Program-made: the position numbers and the translations under genes | In this document: in pieces, positions 36,525 to 45,246 of the stretch | How positions within the stretch are numbered: the stretch's first letter is position 1 | Layout: each line of letters begins with the position of its first letter | Notes under the pieces: generated by a model | The model's database searches: none | What the model was told of the DNA's origin: nothing | What the model saw: only the letters and a program-made list of their open reading frames with translations | Assembly: GCF_008389435.1 (NCBI RefSeq) | Contig: NZ_VUYS01000005.1 | Coordinates: 124,001-188,000 of the forward strand | DNA length: 64,000 nt | Direction of reading: 5' to 3' | Source of the DNA: Candidatus Nitrosocosmicus agrestis | GTDB taxonomy: Archaea > Thermoproteota > Nitrososphaeria > Nitrososphaerales > Nitrososphaeraceae

Positions 36525-37198
36525 TTTCCTTCTTTTCTTTGAGCATTAGAAGTTCGAGTAAGGCCAAAAGATAAGGATCTGCCAGTCTTAATTTCATTTC
36601 TTGTTTGTCAACCAATACATGCAAAATGATATGTTGCTTGCGTAGAGCGCCATAAATAAGGATGATGAGAAATCAATAACCAATACAGGATAAAGAGACA
36701 GAATATTCTAAACTGTCTTAACTAAATACTCTTGTATCCGTAAAATATGTTTGTATATAAGAATTTTGTCAAGATTGCGAAATTTCCGGTCTATTTTAAT
36801 AGTTTGGTATCTTATATCTTATATCTTATATCTTATATCTTATATCTTATATCTTATATCTTATATCTTATATCTTATATCTTGCATTTTTACATTTTTT
36901 TCTAAAACCTGTATTGTTATGATCGTCAGCAATTGAAACAATAACAATAACAATAACAATAGCAGTAAAAAACTGACAACTCCCTACCTCCTAATCCAAA
37001 TAATCTATCTGCTTTGACTGGACTTTCAATGTGTTCTGTCAAAGCTCAGACTCACAGAGCTAGATATTACAACAAGGCATCTACCCGAATCATAATATTT
37101 ATTTCTTGTATTGTATTATAAGCACACAAACTCGTACCATTGATGTATAGGAAAGGACTAAACAAGCGGGTAGTGTTTGATTTGAAAATTGAGTTGAA
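36525..37198. other. Intergenic region with simple repeats
   Basis: No gene. It holds a 7-bp tandem repeat (36808-36883) and a shorter run of AACAAT units near 36940-36965. A frame through the repeat (36751-36936) is an artefact of the repetition. Confidence 0.5.
36808..36883. repeat. 7-bp tandem repeat, about 11 copies
   Basis: Perfect head-to-tail copies of TATCTTA over 76 bp, in the gap between sufC and the small-protein gene at 37199. Perfect identity implies recent slippage, so copy number should vary between strains. Each unit holds a TATA-like core, so it may also affect transcription. Confidence 0.9.
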
Positions 37199-37447
37199 AT
37201 GATAAAGAAAATTAGAATACTAAAAAATGATAAAAAAGTGGGTTATGGAACCTTTCTAAATGAGATGGATCCACAATCTATTCAAACAGTAAATGATCCC
37301 AAAAATAACTCTATTGAACAGATGAATGATGGTGAACCTAATGACAAGTATAAAAAGAAAAAAGTTATGAATAAAAATAATGTATCTAATAGGGGGTTAA
37401 AGTATTTGAATCCGTCACAAAGAAATCACTCCTCAGTTTATGAATAA
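37199..37447 (+). CDS. Small charged protein with NPSQRNHSSVYE tail
   Basis: An 82-residue protein, paralogous to the one at 22069-22353. Shared parts are the basic N-terminus (MIKKIRILKNDKK), the KKKKV-N-N block and the C-terminal GLKYLNPSQRNHSSVYE. The middle is Asn/Asp-rich and poorly conserved, as expected of a disordered linker. No known family. Both genes stand alone, and the conserved tail with a terminal acidic residue looks like a binding or degradation signal. The ATG matches the alignment of the two proteins. Confidence 0.7.
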   Translation: MIKKIRILKNDKKVGYGTFLNEMDPQSIQTVNDPKNNSIEQMNDGEPNDKYKKKKVMNKNNVSNRGLKYLNPSQRNHSSVYE

Positions 37448-37590
37448 TTTGTAACCTTTAGATAAATAATAAATCATTTCAAATATCAAATAAACTATCT
37501 ATTTTGAAATAACAATGACATCTTGGGAGGAAAATCTGTTCTCCAGTAGACATGTTAAACTATTTATTAATTTAAAATCCCAAGAAAATC

Positions 37591-38481
37591 ATGAGAAAAA
37601 AGAACAAGGATTCGACAGAAACTAATGGTTTATCTAATGCTAATCAAAATAATAATACCCATAATTCTCTTCTTTCCTCTTCTGACAAAAACACCGATAA
37701 CGAATCTATCCGCAATCCTTCTTCCAATCCTATATCTACTACAGTCACTGATAATGGTGCTCAACTTAATAATCACAGTCACTCTGTTGGTGAAACAAAT
37801 ATCAAAAAAAATGACAATCCTGAAGTTTTTTTCACATTTACATTTTATAAGGTCGATCCGAAATGGCGCTGGCTTAATGAGATGGGTAAAGATGAAGCAT
37901 CACGTGAATTTTCTGAATTACTTGATGCAGCAAGTAAGAGAATGAAAATTAGAACGTATTCTACCTTGGGATTACGACATGAAAGTGAATTTATGATTTG
38001 GACCATTTCACAATCTCTAGAAAACATTCAGGTACTTGCTTCAAAGATTTATACTACGATCTTGGGAAAATACATCGAACCAACTTCTACCTATCTCTCT
38101 TTGACTCGAAAGTCCGTATATTCGAATCAAATCAAACGTGGATATGAACTAGATGGAGATCCGTTGCAATATGTAGTGGTGTATCCATTCATTAAATCTC
38201 GGGACTGGTATCTCTTGCCCTTTGAAAAAAGAAAAGAGATGATGGATGAGCACATCCAGGTTGGGAGAAAGTATCCTGGAATTTTGCTAAATACCACCTA
38301 TTCATTCGGTATAGATGATCAAGACTTTATGTTAGCATTTGAAACAAACTCACTTTCAGAATTTCAAAACCTTATCATGGAACTACGGGAAACTGAAGTC
38401 AGTAGATATATAGTCAAAGATACTCCTATGATTCCTTGCGTTAGAAAGAATATAGATGACATTGTAAAGAGCTTGGGATAA
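37591..38481 (+). CDS. Chlorite-dismutase-family (HemQ/ChdC-like) protein
   Basis: A 296-residue protein. The first 75 residues are Asn/Ser/Asp-rich and probably disordered. The rest is a Cld-family dimeric barrel: EVFFTFTFYKVDPKWRW, YVVVYPFIKSRDWYLLPFEK, then RKEMMDEHIQVGRKYPGILL and TTYSFGIDDQDFMLAFETNS, ending with LRETEVSRYIVKDTPMIPC. The His in DEHIQVGRKYP aligns with the proximal heme ligand. In the coproheme decarboxylase (ChdC/HemQ) branch the product is heme b, and in chlorite dismutases chlorite is split; the Y and K positions of this sequence do not settle which. A fused siroheme decarboxylase lies 2.7 kb away, which favours heme synthesis. Confidence 0.8.
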   Translation: MRKKNKDSTETNGLSNANQNNNTHNSLLSSSDKNTDNESIRNPSSNPISTTVTDNGAQLNNHSHSVGETNIKKNDNPEVFFTFTFYKVDPKWRWLNEMGKDEASREFSELLDAASKRMKIRTYSTLGLRHESEFMIWTISQSLENIQVLASKIYTTILGKYIEPTSTYLSLTRKSVYSNQIKRGYELDGDPLQYVVVYPFIKSRDWYLLPFEKRKEMMDEHIQVGRKYPGILLNTTYSFGIDDQDFMLAFETNSLSEFQNLIMELRETEVSRYIVKDTPMIPCVRKNIDDIVKSLG

Positions 38482-39230
38482 CAATCTTGTCTAAAGAATG
38501 AGAATGAAGGATACATGATTGAGTTTGCTGAATCATTTATCAGCAATAAATTAATTTTTTGAATTAATGTATTGTTTATAATTTGAATTGTATGACTCTG
38601 ACTAATAGTATTTATCCACAATCTCAATATGCTTATATATAATTCGTTATATAGATATATTAAGGGTGATTAATTCTACTTTTGTGTCTCAAGTGACACA
38701 GGTATTTTACCCAGAAAAATTAAAACTGTGAAGCAATAATAATGACAATACTATTGATATATTATCTCTGATATACAATTTAATATATTAATATATTAAT
38801 AAAAATACAACAAAACCAAAACAATGTATGATATATTGCGTAGTCTACTACCTATCGAATAAAACAAAAATTGTTTCTTGTTATCCGGTTTTACAAAATG
38901 TCGAATATTTTGCAGCCAATTACAAATAATGTAGTAAAATCTTAAATCCATGATAAGGTTTCACCTTATGTCGAAAATAATTTTTGATTATGATTATATA
39001 TCCCGTGTGGATAAATTCCACACGGAATCAAACGATGCCCACACAGAGTTTCAGACGACAAAAAACCAAGTAAAACATTGGATATCGATTTAGGCAGGTT
39101 GGAATATGGGTAATACCAGTCAAAATTTACCGGGAAGCAAGATGAAAGGAAGGAAGCAGTCATTAGTAGTTCAAATAAAGTTAACAAAATTTATTTAGAA
39201 TCAAAGTGAACTGTAAATACAGGTGCTTGT
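38482..39230. other. Intergenic region with a perfect palindrome
   Basis: No gene. A 73-codon minus-strand frame at 38966-39187 crosses the palindrome and is probably chance. The region holds a TATA-like element at about 38989-39001 and the 23-bp palindrome at 39003-39025, both upstream of the DUF1802 gene. Confidence 0.45.
39003..39025. promoter_or_regulatory. Perfect 9-bp inverted repeat
   Basis: CCGTGTGGA-TAAAT-TCCACACGG, a perfect 9-bp palindrome with a 5-bp centre in otherwise A+T-rich DNA. It begins just after a TATA-like sequence, about where transcription of the DUF1802 gene would start, so an operator is the most likely reading; a stable RNA hairpin in the leader is an alternative. 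Confidence 0.55.
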
Positions 39231-40109
39231 ATGGTTTCTAATTCTCTATTAGGTGATGTCATGAACAATTTTGATTACATCGGGAGATCCTTATTGTCAA
39301 TGCATAATAATACCGTCCATTCTGAAAGTTTGCCTTCGACATCTTCTAACGCTTCTAGTAGTCCATCCTCCTCCTCACCCCATTCCCACAATGACAGGAT
39401 ATACCATAACTTAAGCAATGGCAGTAGTGCAGGTAAACAATCGTCATTGCAGCCAGAAAATGATTTCTTTGGTGCCCTAAAGGAATGGGCTATTGTTTGT
39501 AAGGCCATCGAGGAAGGAGATCAGGTTTTGTTATTTAGAAAGGGTGGGATAATGGAATTCCGAAAGGGTTTTGAGCTAAAATTCAAGAATTTTTTCTTAT
39601 TCCCTACATTTGAGCATCAAACCAAAGAGTCTGTTCGACCAGAGTATCAGACCGCACTGGATCAATTGGAAAGAGAAAATAATGCTTCTAATAATAATGC
39701 TGACGTATCAAACAGCAGCAGCAACAATATTACCGAAATTTCTTCATTTGTTGAAATAACTTATTTTAAAGAAGTTCCGAGTTTAGATAGTCTAAAGGAA
39801 TTAGAGCAGTTTCAAATTTGGACCGAAGATTATCTTAAAATGCGCTTTAACTATAATCCAAAAAAACCCCTATACATGCTATTGCTTAGAGCATACAAAT
39901 TGAACAAACCCATTCAAATGGTAAATAAACCCCAGTGGGTTGGCTGCAAATCTTGGATTCAAATTGATTCACATGACCAGGACCTAAGTGCATATTTTGA
40001 ACATAACCTGCCCAATAATCCATTTGATTATCTAAGGTCCATTAGTAAACCTTGTATAGACGACGATAAATTCAATAGATTATCTGAAAAAGTGAGGAGT
40101 GTAATTTAA
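39231..40109 (+). CDS. DUF1802-family protein with Ser-rich extension
   Basis: A 292-residue protein. The N-terminus (about 1-80) is Ser/Asn-rich and looks disordered; within it is the stretch SSNASSSPSSSSPH. The conserved DUF1802 domain follows: LKEWAIVCKAIEEGDQVLLF, then FKNFFLFPTFEHQTKESVRP and later VEITYFKEVPSLDSLKELEQ and QMVNKPQWVGCKSWIQID. DUF1802 function is unknown. Its stop overlaps the ATG of the aldo/keto reductase (TAATG), so the two are translationally coupled. The start codon may be the one at 39231 or one further in, since the extension is not conserved in character. Confidence 0.75.
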   Translation: MVSNSLLGDVMNNFDYIGRSLLSMHNNTVHSESLPSTSSNASSSPSSSSPHSHNDRIYHNLSNGSSAGKQSSLQPENDFFGALKEWAIVCKAIEEGDQVLLFRKGGIMEFRKGFELKFKNFFLFPTFEHQTKESVRPEYQTALDQLERENNASNNNADVSNSSSNNITEISSFVEITYFKEVPSLDSLKELEQFQIWTEDYLKMRFNYNPKKPLYMLLLRAYKLNKPIQMVNKPQWVGCKSWIQIDSHDQDLSAYFEHNLPNNPFDYLRSISKPCIDDDKFNRLSEKVRSVI

Positions 40110-41101
40110 TGAAATATCGCAATTTGGGAAATACCGGGATGAAGGTAAGTGAAATTGGTTTTGGCACTTGGACATTGGCTTTAGATTGGTGGGGGAAAAA
40201 ATTAGAGGAAGATGAGTCAATAAAGATGCTAAAACATGCATATGACTTGGGCATCAACTTTTTTGAAACTGCAGACATGTATGGCAAAGGAAAAAGTGAG
40301 AAACTTTTGGCAAAGGCCTTTAAAGATATGCGTAATGAGGTTATCTATTCCACGAAATGGGGATACGATATGTATGGCGAACGACAAGTAGGTCACGGTG
40401 AGATTCCTCAAAAACATAATACCGAATTTCTAGAATACGCATTATCTGAGAGTCTAAAGAGATTGGAAACTGATTTTGTCGATGTTTATAGTTTACATAA
40501 TCCTAAGATGGATGCAATTGAAAATGATGCCTTATTTAACAGATTAGACGAATTTGTAAAAACCGGTGAGATCAAGAGTCATGGGGTTGCACTAGGTCCT
40601 GCAATTGGATGGGAAAAGGAAGGACTGTATGCAATAGAAAATAGAAATATTGTATGCTTGCAGACAGTTTACAATATTTTAGAACAGGATCCAGGTAGAG
40701 TATTTTTTAATGCAGTTAATAAGAAGCATAATTCGGTGGGCATTATGGTTAGAGTACCGGATGCTTCTGGTGTTTTAACAGGCAAAGTCAACGAGAAGAC
40801 GGTTTTTGATAAAAATGATCATAGAAACAACAGGAAAAGAGAGTGGATTGTACAGGCAATGAAGAAAATAGAAAAGCTCAAACCTATAGCTGATGCACAC
40901 GGATGGAATATTACCGAGATCTCTATGAAATATATCTTATCTCAAAAAGAAATCTCTGTGCTTTTACCCACAGTGACGAGTCTTGAAGAGATTGATCTTT
41001 TTGCTCAGATATCTGATGGAAACTATTTGAGTGAAAATGAGAAAAACCAAATAGAAAAAATGTATGAAAATAACTTTGATGAGCCAAAATTGGTGGCATA
41101 A
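40109..41101 (+). CDS. Aldo/keto reductase
   Basis: A 330-residue AKR with the (alpha/beta)8 barrel signatures: GFGTWTLALDWWGKKLEEDE, INFFETADMYGKGKSEKLLA with the catalytic Asp and Tyr, VIYSTKWGYDM with the Lys, and VDVYSLHNPKMDAIEN with the His. The C-terminal NADPH-binding region (LLPTVTSLEEIDLFA) is present. It reduces a carbonyl substrate with NADPH; the substrate is not evident. It is translationally coupled to the DUF1802 gene upstream. Confidence 0.93.
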   Translation: MKYRNLGNTGMKVSEIGFGTWTLALDWWGKKLEEDESIKMLKHAYDLGINFFETADMYGKGKSEKLLAKAFKDMRNEVIYSTKWGYDMYGERQVGHGEIPQKHNTEFLEYALSESLKRLETDFVDVYSLHNPKMDAIENDALFNRLDEFVKTGEIKSHGVALGPAIGWEKEGLYAIENRNIVCLQTVYNILEQDPGRVFFNAVNKKHNSVGIMVRVPDASGVLTGKVNEKTVFDKNDHRNNRKREWIVQAMKKIEKLKPIADAHGWNITEISMKYILSQKEISVLLPTVTSLEEIDLFAQISDGNYLSENEKNQIEKMYENNFDEPKLVA

Positions 41102-41153
41102 CTAATTATTTTTATTTTCAAAACTGCTAACAAAAAAAGTAGTAGTAGATTTT

Positions 41154-42146
41154 TTATTCGAAATACTTTACTCTGTCCTTTTTAAATTCTCTAGAGCTAA
41201 ATAATATTCTGTATTTGTCTATCTTGATTATTTCTGAAATTTCTTTTGCAATTTTTTCTGCAGCATCTATCGATCTTGCATGAATCATACTAAACACATT
41301 AAACTGCCAGTCAGGGTATATCGGACGTCTGTAACAATGACTGACCTGCGGAAACGATGCAATCTTTAATCCGACTTCATCTATGTTTTCTTCTGGGATA
41401 TTCCAAACGATCATACCGTTTGCAGTAAATCCTGCTTGCCTGTGCCTCAAAATAGCGGCAAATCTTCTCATTATCCCAATGTCTTGGTATTCTTTTACTT
41501 TGCTAAATAGTTCTTCAAGAGTTATTCCAAGATTATCAGTCATTGACTTGAATGGTTCTTTGACAATTTCAATGTCTTTTTGTAGCTGTCTGATGTAATC
41601 TTTATCTGTCTCTGATATTTTTTCTGCTTTTCCCTCCAGTTTCTTTACGCTGTCTGTTGGTGTTGGTTTTTCGGCATCCGCGTTTACCATATCTAGTTTA
41701 ACGCCAATCTTGTACATCTTCAGCGTAGGAAGTACTCTGTATTTTATGACTCCATCCAAAGCAGCCATTTTATCTAGGTCTGCTTTCATATCAGCATCGG
41801 GTGAAACTGCCAAGGTAAACCAAATGTTGTACTCATGATTTCTTTCATAATTATGGCTTACACCTGGATGTTTGTTTATCTCATTAGCGACATAATCTAT
41901 CTTGTTGTTTTCAACTGAAAATGCTACTAGAGCGCTTTTGTAGCCGAGTTTACGGGTATCAAATATCGCACTTATCTGTCTAATTATACCAATATCCTTT
42001 AGTCTTTGGGTTCTGTTAAGCACTTCGGTCTCGGTTAGATTGTATTTGTTTGCCATCTCAAGGAAGGGTCTTTCGACCAAGGGAAATGACCACTGAATAT
42101 CGTTTAATATCTGCTTATCTATGACGTCTAGTTCATTAACCAGCAT
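41154..42146 (-). CDS. Fused siroheme decarboxylase (AhbA/AhbB- or NirD/NirL-like)
   Basis: A 330-residue protein of two tandem AsnC/Lrp-like units. The first has LVNELDVIDKQILNDIQWSF, a winged helix and IGIIRQISAIFDTRKLGYKS; the second, after a linker of charged residues, has YQDIGIMRRFAAILRHRQAG and FTANGMIVWNIPEENIDEVG, the hallmark of AhbB/NirL. These enzymes decarboxylate siroheme to didecarboxysiroheme in the alternative heme pathway of archaea and in heme d1 synthesis. A single-chain form with both halves is seen in thaumarchaea. It could be mistaken for a plain Lrp regulator, but the R-H-R-Q-A-G block argues against that. A Cld-family protein is encoded 2.7 kb away. Confidence 0.85.
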   Translation of the reverse strand: MLVNELDVIDKQILNDIQWSFPLVERPFLEMANKYNLTETEVLNRTQRLKDIGIIRQISAIFDTRKLGYKSALVAFSVENNKIDYVANEINKHPGVSHNYERNHEYNIWFTLAVSPDADMKADLDKMAALDGVIKYRVLPTLKMYKIGVKLDMVNADAEKPTPTDSVKKLEGKAEKISETDKDYIRQLQKDIEIVKEPFKSMTDNLGITLEELFSKVKEYQDIGIMRRFAAILRHRQAGFTANGMIVWNIPEENIDEVGLKIASFPQVSHCYRRPIYPDWQFNVFSMIHARSIDAAEKIAKEISEIIKIDKYRILFSSREFKKDRVKYFE

Positions 42147-42691
42147 AAGTGATGTGCTATAGAGTAATGTTTAATTATTAAAGTGTATCCTTCAACGATT
42201 ATTTTATCAGACATAACTGTTTATCTACAGTTAATGCTAATTGTGATCGAATATCCCCTCGACATTTTACTCGTTGATATCCTAAATGACAGAAAAATAA
42301 AATCACAGTCACGATTTGCTAGCCGAATGTTTTAATCAGTAATTTCTTATTATTCAAAATACAGGGAAAAATTCTTGCAATTTTGAAAACATAAAAGGCG
42401 AATCTCCATCAAATAAGTTTTTTGTCGCGTAGTCCCATAAGTAATGCTACACAATTGTCATTTATGCAATTTCGACATGAGTTTCCCATAAAATATAACT
42501 CTGGTAGTGCCAAGAAAAAGATATCCCAGTAGATATGCCTAATACGTATTAACCATGCAAAATCAGGTATTTTAACAAGATTACCTCCATAAAATTTTTT
42601 ATGCTTATAAGTAAAACTGACCCGAATAGGCAGAAAACGTAACTTGCTATTTCCTTAGGTTTAAAAATGAGGCATATTCTAGATAAAACGA
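42147..42691. other. Intergenic region before tRNA-Pro
   Basis: About 540 bp with no gene or RNA I can name. It holds the promoter of tRNA-Pro. Confidence 0.4.
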
Positions 42692-42782
42692 GGGGCTATC
42701 GTCTAGCTTGGCAGGATACCATCCATTTTTGGGTATAAGCCCGGGGCGCTGGCGGTCGAGGGTTCGAATCCCTCTGGCCCCA
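42692..42782 (+). tRNA. tRNA-Pro with a probable non-canonical intron
   Basis: The acceptor GGGGCTA pairs with TGGCCCC, discriminator A. The D-arm is GTCTAGCTTGGCAGGAT and the T-arm GAGGGTTCGAATCCCTC. The anticodon arm only folds if about 17 nt (42722-42738) are removed: CCAGC-CCGGGGC-GCTGG then forms a perfect 5-bp stem with a 7-nt loop and anticodon GGG, giving a 74-nt tRNA. The intron would lie in the anticodon stem (about position 29/30), a non-canonical site. Loop position 33 is C rather than U, which is unusual and leaves the exact splice sites open. An integrase gene follows at once. Confidence 0.8.
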
Positions 42783-42826
42783 CATCAATATTGTCGCTTT
42801 AATAGGCACCGCTTTCTATAGAGGAT

Positions 42827-44113
42827 ATGTCAAATTCCACCGTTGAACTAAATTCTTTGACGGGTAGTGAAGGCAACAATTATTTGACAAGTGCATACAG
42901 AATGTTTGTATTTTCAATCAGATCTGAAGTCACTAGGAAATATTATGAAAGACGACTTAGACATTTCTTTAATCATATCAATTTTGACTTGGAAAATAAT
43001 ACCAATATGGAATTAAGATGCAATAATTTTTCCAATAAAGGAAAAAATGATGCTAATTGGGCTGTTGCACAGGTGATAATATTTTTACAATTTCAAAAAG
43101 AAAGAGTCCAGAACGGAGAAATAACTGCGTCTACATTAAGGAACTTTATTAAGGCAATAAAATTATTCTGTGATTCCTCAGACCTTAATATCCCTTGGAG
43201 GAAACTGATGAAAGGCCTTCCACGCGCAGTACAAGCTGCAAATGACAGAGCACCCACAATAGAAGAAATCCAAAAACTTGTTGAATATCCCGATAGAAGG
43301 ATTAAACCTATTGTTTATACTATGGTATCATCAGGAATACGATTAGGCGCTTGGGATTATCTCAAATGGAAACATGTAACTCCTATCTACGACCATGATG
43401 ATAAAACAGTAGTAGTAGCGGCCAAACTAAAGGTTTACGAAGGTGATGTTGAAGAATATTTTTCTTTTATTACTCATGAAGCCTATAAGGCATTAAAGGA
43501 TTGGATGGATTTCCGTGCCTCATATGGAGAGGACATAAATGGCGAGAGTTGGCTAATGAGAGATCTCTGGCAAACAACTAATGTAAGATATGGTGCTAGA
43601 TGGGGACTTGCTACCATACCTAAAAAAATTAAGAATACTGGTATAAAGAGACTATTAGAACGAGCACTATGGGATCAAGGTATACGAAATAAACTCAAAG
43701 ATGGAACAAAAAGACATGAATTTAAAGCAGCACATGGTTTTAGGAAGTTTTATAAATCAAGAGCAGAGCAAGTTATGCGACCTATTAATGTAGAGATTAC
43801 CATGGGTCATAATATTGGTTTGTCTGATTGTTACTATAGACCTACAGAAAGAGAAGTCTCAGATGATTATCTAAAGGCTGTTGATTTGCTTACGGTAAAT
43901 TCAGATGGTATTACTTTAAAGAAAGAAGTTCAACAGCTTAGAGAAGAAAATCAAAATAATGAATACGTAATAAAAGGAAAACTTCGGGAAAAAGACGAGG
44001 AAATACGGATATTAAAGGAGCAAAACTTACAAAATAATGATACTCTGTTAATGCTATCTGACAAAGTCCAGATATTGATGGATAAGATGAGTAAATCAGA
44101 TAAACTTCCCTAA
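42827..44113 (+). CDS. Tyrosine recombinase (integrase) of an element at tRNA-Pro
   Basis: A 428-residue integrase. The N-terminal core-binding domain covers about 1-150. The catalytic domain shows R172 in VSSGIRLGAWDYLKW, H303 and R306 in AAHGFRKFYKSRAEQ, then TMGHNIGLSDCYYRPT with the nucleophile Tyr (336 or 337). A coiled coil forms the C-terminus (REENQNNEYVIKGKLREKDE). The gene starts 44 bp after tRNA-Pro and reads away from it, the usual layout of an element integrated at the tRNA 3' end. Its last 18 bp overlap the convergent gene downstream. Confidence 0.9.
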   Translation: MSNSTVELNSLTGSEGNNYLTSAYRMFVFSIRSEVTRKYYERRLRHFFNHINFDLENNTNMELRCNNFSNKGKNDANWAVAQVIIFLQFQKERVQNGEITASTLRNFIKAIKLFCDSSDLNIPWRKLMKGLPRAVQAANDRAPTIEEIQKLVEYPDRRIKPIVYTMVSSGIRLGAWDYLKWKHVTPIYDHDDKTVVVAAKLKVYEGDVEEYFSFITHEAYKALKDWMDFRASYGEDINGESWLMRDLWQTTNVRYGARWGLATIPKKIKNTGIKRLLERALWDQGIRNKLKDGTKRHEFKAAHGFRKFYKSRAEQVMRPINVEITMGHNIGLSDCYYRPTEREVSDDYLKAVDLLTVNSDGITLKKEVQQLREENQNNEYVIKGKLREKDEEIRILKEQNLQNNDTLLMLSDKVQILMDKMSKSDKLP

Positions 44114-44491
44114 ATGCTCTTTTCTTCTGGATAGTCTCTTTTCTTCTGATAAATTTAATAAAATATTTTTCTTATTGCTTCCTTCATCCCATGATTCTTC
44201 ATAGAACTGTTGTAATTGATTGTAAATTACTGGATACAAATTTTTAAAAGCTTCCTTTGTTATTACTTTCTTTTTATCTGATTTAGTAAGATGCAAACTG
44301 TTTTTCTCAATATGTTTCATAACTTCTTTCTCTTGGTTGTCTTTCAAATCATGTAACAAAACTGATTTTAAAAATTTGTCATATGTTTCTAATGTTTTTT
44401 CGTTAAGGGCCGCCTTTAACCACTCTATTCCTTCGCTTTTCAAAGGCCTGTATATGTCATCTTTTTCATGATAATTCTCAAAAGTTTTCAA
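44096..44491 (-). CDS. Hypothetical helical protein of the element
   Basis: A 131-residue soluble, charged, helical protein (EGIEWLKAALNEKTLETYDK at the N-terminus, then EKEVMKHIEKNSLHLTKSDK). It has no membrane segment or Cys. I do not recognise it. It converges on the integrase with an 18-bp overlap, and lies with the HTH gene on the minus strand. The W-L-K-x-A-x-x-x-K-T-L-E-T-Y-x-K-F-L stretch resembles the start of a recombinase core-binding domain, so a regulator or excision factor is one guess, not shown. Confidence 0.6.
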   Translation of the reverse strand: MKTFENYHEKDDIYRPLKSEGIEWLKAALNEKTLETYDKFLKSVLLHDLKDNQEKEVMKHIEKNSLHLTKSDKKKVITKEAFKNLYPVIYNQLQQFYEESWDEGSNKKNILLNLSEEKRLSRRKEHLGKFI

Positions 44492-44580
44492 GAAAACAAA
44501 AATACTATAAGAGCCGATCTGATTAACAAATTCAAAAATAATCCTTTCTAGGAAACTCTTAAACTGAGGGTTTATAAATT

Positions 44581-44991
44581 TTAAGTATCTTTATCCACTA
44601 TTCTCTCCGAATATTCTATCTGTGCTTTTTCGGTATTAGTCTTTCCTGTATATAGCATTTGAGAAGTATAGGCAGAAGTAAACGTAACCGATGAAGCAGA
44701 TCCTAATAGTTTATTTACAAATAGTGACTTTAAGCCATTCCCTTTAATAATTTCGTCATTAGATATTTCTGGTAAGATATAATAATTTCCTCTCTCGCCG
44801 TATCTTTTTACTATGTCATAGTTTTGTAATGACTTTATATGTCTTCGAAGAGTATCCCTATCTATTTTCAACTTCTTTGCTAGTTTGAAATGCGCGATCC
44901 CCACTGTTCCGGTAATCTCTATTTCTTTCAGAATTCTATTGTCTAACTTTTGGATTTTGCCTTCAAGAAGTAACTTATCGTAATTGGCCAT
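44581..44991 (-). CDS. Winged-helix regulator of the element
   Basis: A 136-residue protein. The winged helix lies at about 15-75: LDNRILKEIEITGTVGIAHF, then KLAKKLKIDRDTLRRHIKSL as the recognition region and YDIVKRYGERGNYYILPEI as the wing. The C-terminal half is polar and unassigned. It is divergent from the AbrB-like gene (45050), and the roughly 58 bp between them probably hold both promoters. This arrangement is typical of a maintenance switch in mobile elements; the role is inferred. Confidence 0.7.
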   Translation of the reverse strand: MANYDKLLLEGKIQKLDNRILKEIEITGTVGIAHFKLAKKLKIDRDTLRRHIKSLQNYDIVKRYGERGNYYILPEISNDEIIKGNGLKSLFVNKLLGSASSVTFTSAYTSQMLYTGKTNTEKAQIEYSERIVDKDT

Positions 44992-45049
44992 GGCGTAACA
45001 AGGCGTATAATCCTTCTCTACTATATATCTTAATTATGGTTTGTATCTT

Positions 45050-45241
45050 ATGGAAAATAGCGAGTCTATCTCTGAGAATCCGCCTCGTGAGATAGCATAT
45101 AGAAAAATACAAGGATTAGTAGGAGACTACTCATTTTCTTTAGTTCTCCCAAAATCATACGCAGTTAACCTGGGCATTGGCAAGGGAGACTTTGTAAAAG
45201 TATTCCAAGAAAATAACAAGATTATCATAGAAAAAGCTTAA
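45050..45241 (+). CDS. AbrB/SpoVT-type DNA-binding protein
   Basis: A 63-residue protein with the swapped-hairpin AbrB fold: YRKIQGLVGDYSFSLVLPKS, YAVNLGIGKGDFVKVFQENN and KIIIEKA. These bind DNA as dimers and act as transition regulators or antitoxins. It starts the plus-strand run that includes the 397-aa protein six bases downstream, so the two are probably one operon. The frame opens at a TTG three codons earlier; the ATG at 45050 is preferred. Confidence 0.8.
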   Translation: MENSESISENPPREIAYRKIQGLVGDYSFSLVLPKSYAVNLGIGKGDFVKVFQENNKIIIEKA

Positions 45242-45246
45242 GTGAG

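Noticed and set aside
36751-36936. 61-codon frame over the TATCTTA repeat
   Set aside because: It is a Tyr/Leu/Ile/Ser repeat generated by the microsatellite, with no start context.
38966-39187. 73-codon minus-strand frame over the palindrome
   Set aside because: No motif, unlikely composition and better explained as promoter DNA of the DUF1802 gene.
41154-42146. Fused siroheme decarboxylase considered as an Lrp/AsnC transcription regulator
   Set aside because: The duplicated architecture and the R-H-R-Q-A-G-F block match AhbB/NirL enzymes rather than DNA-binding Lrp proteins.
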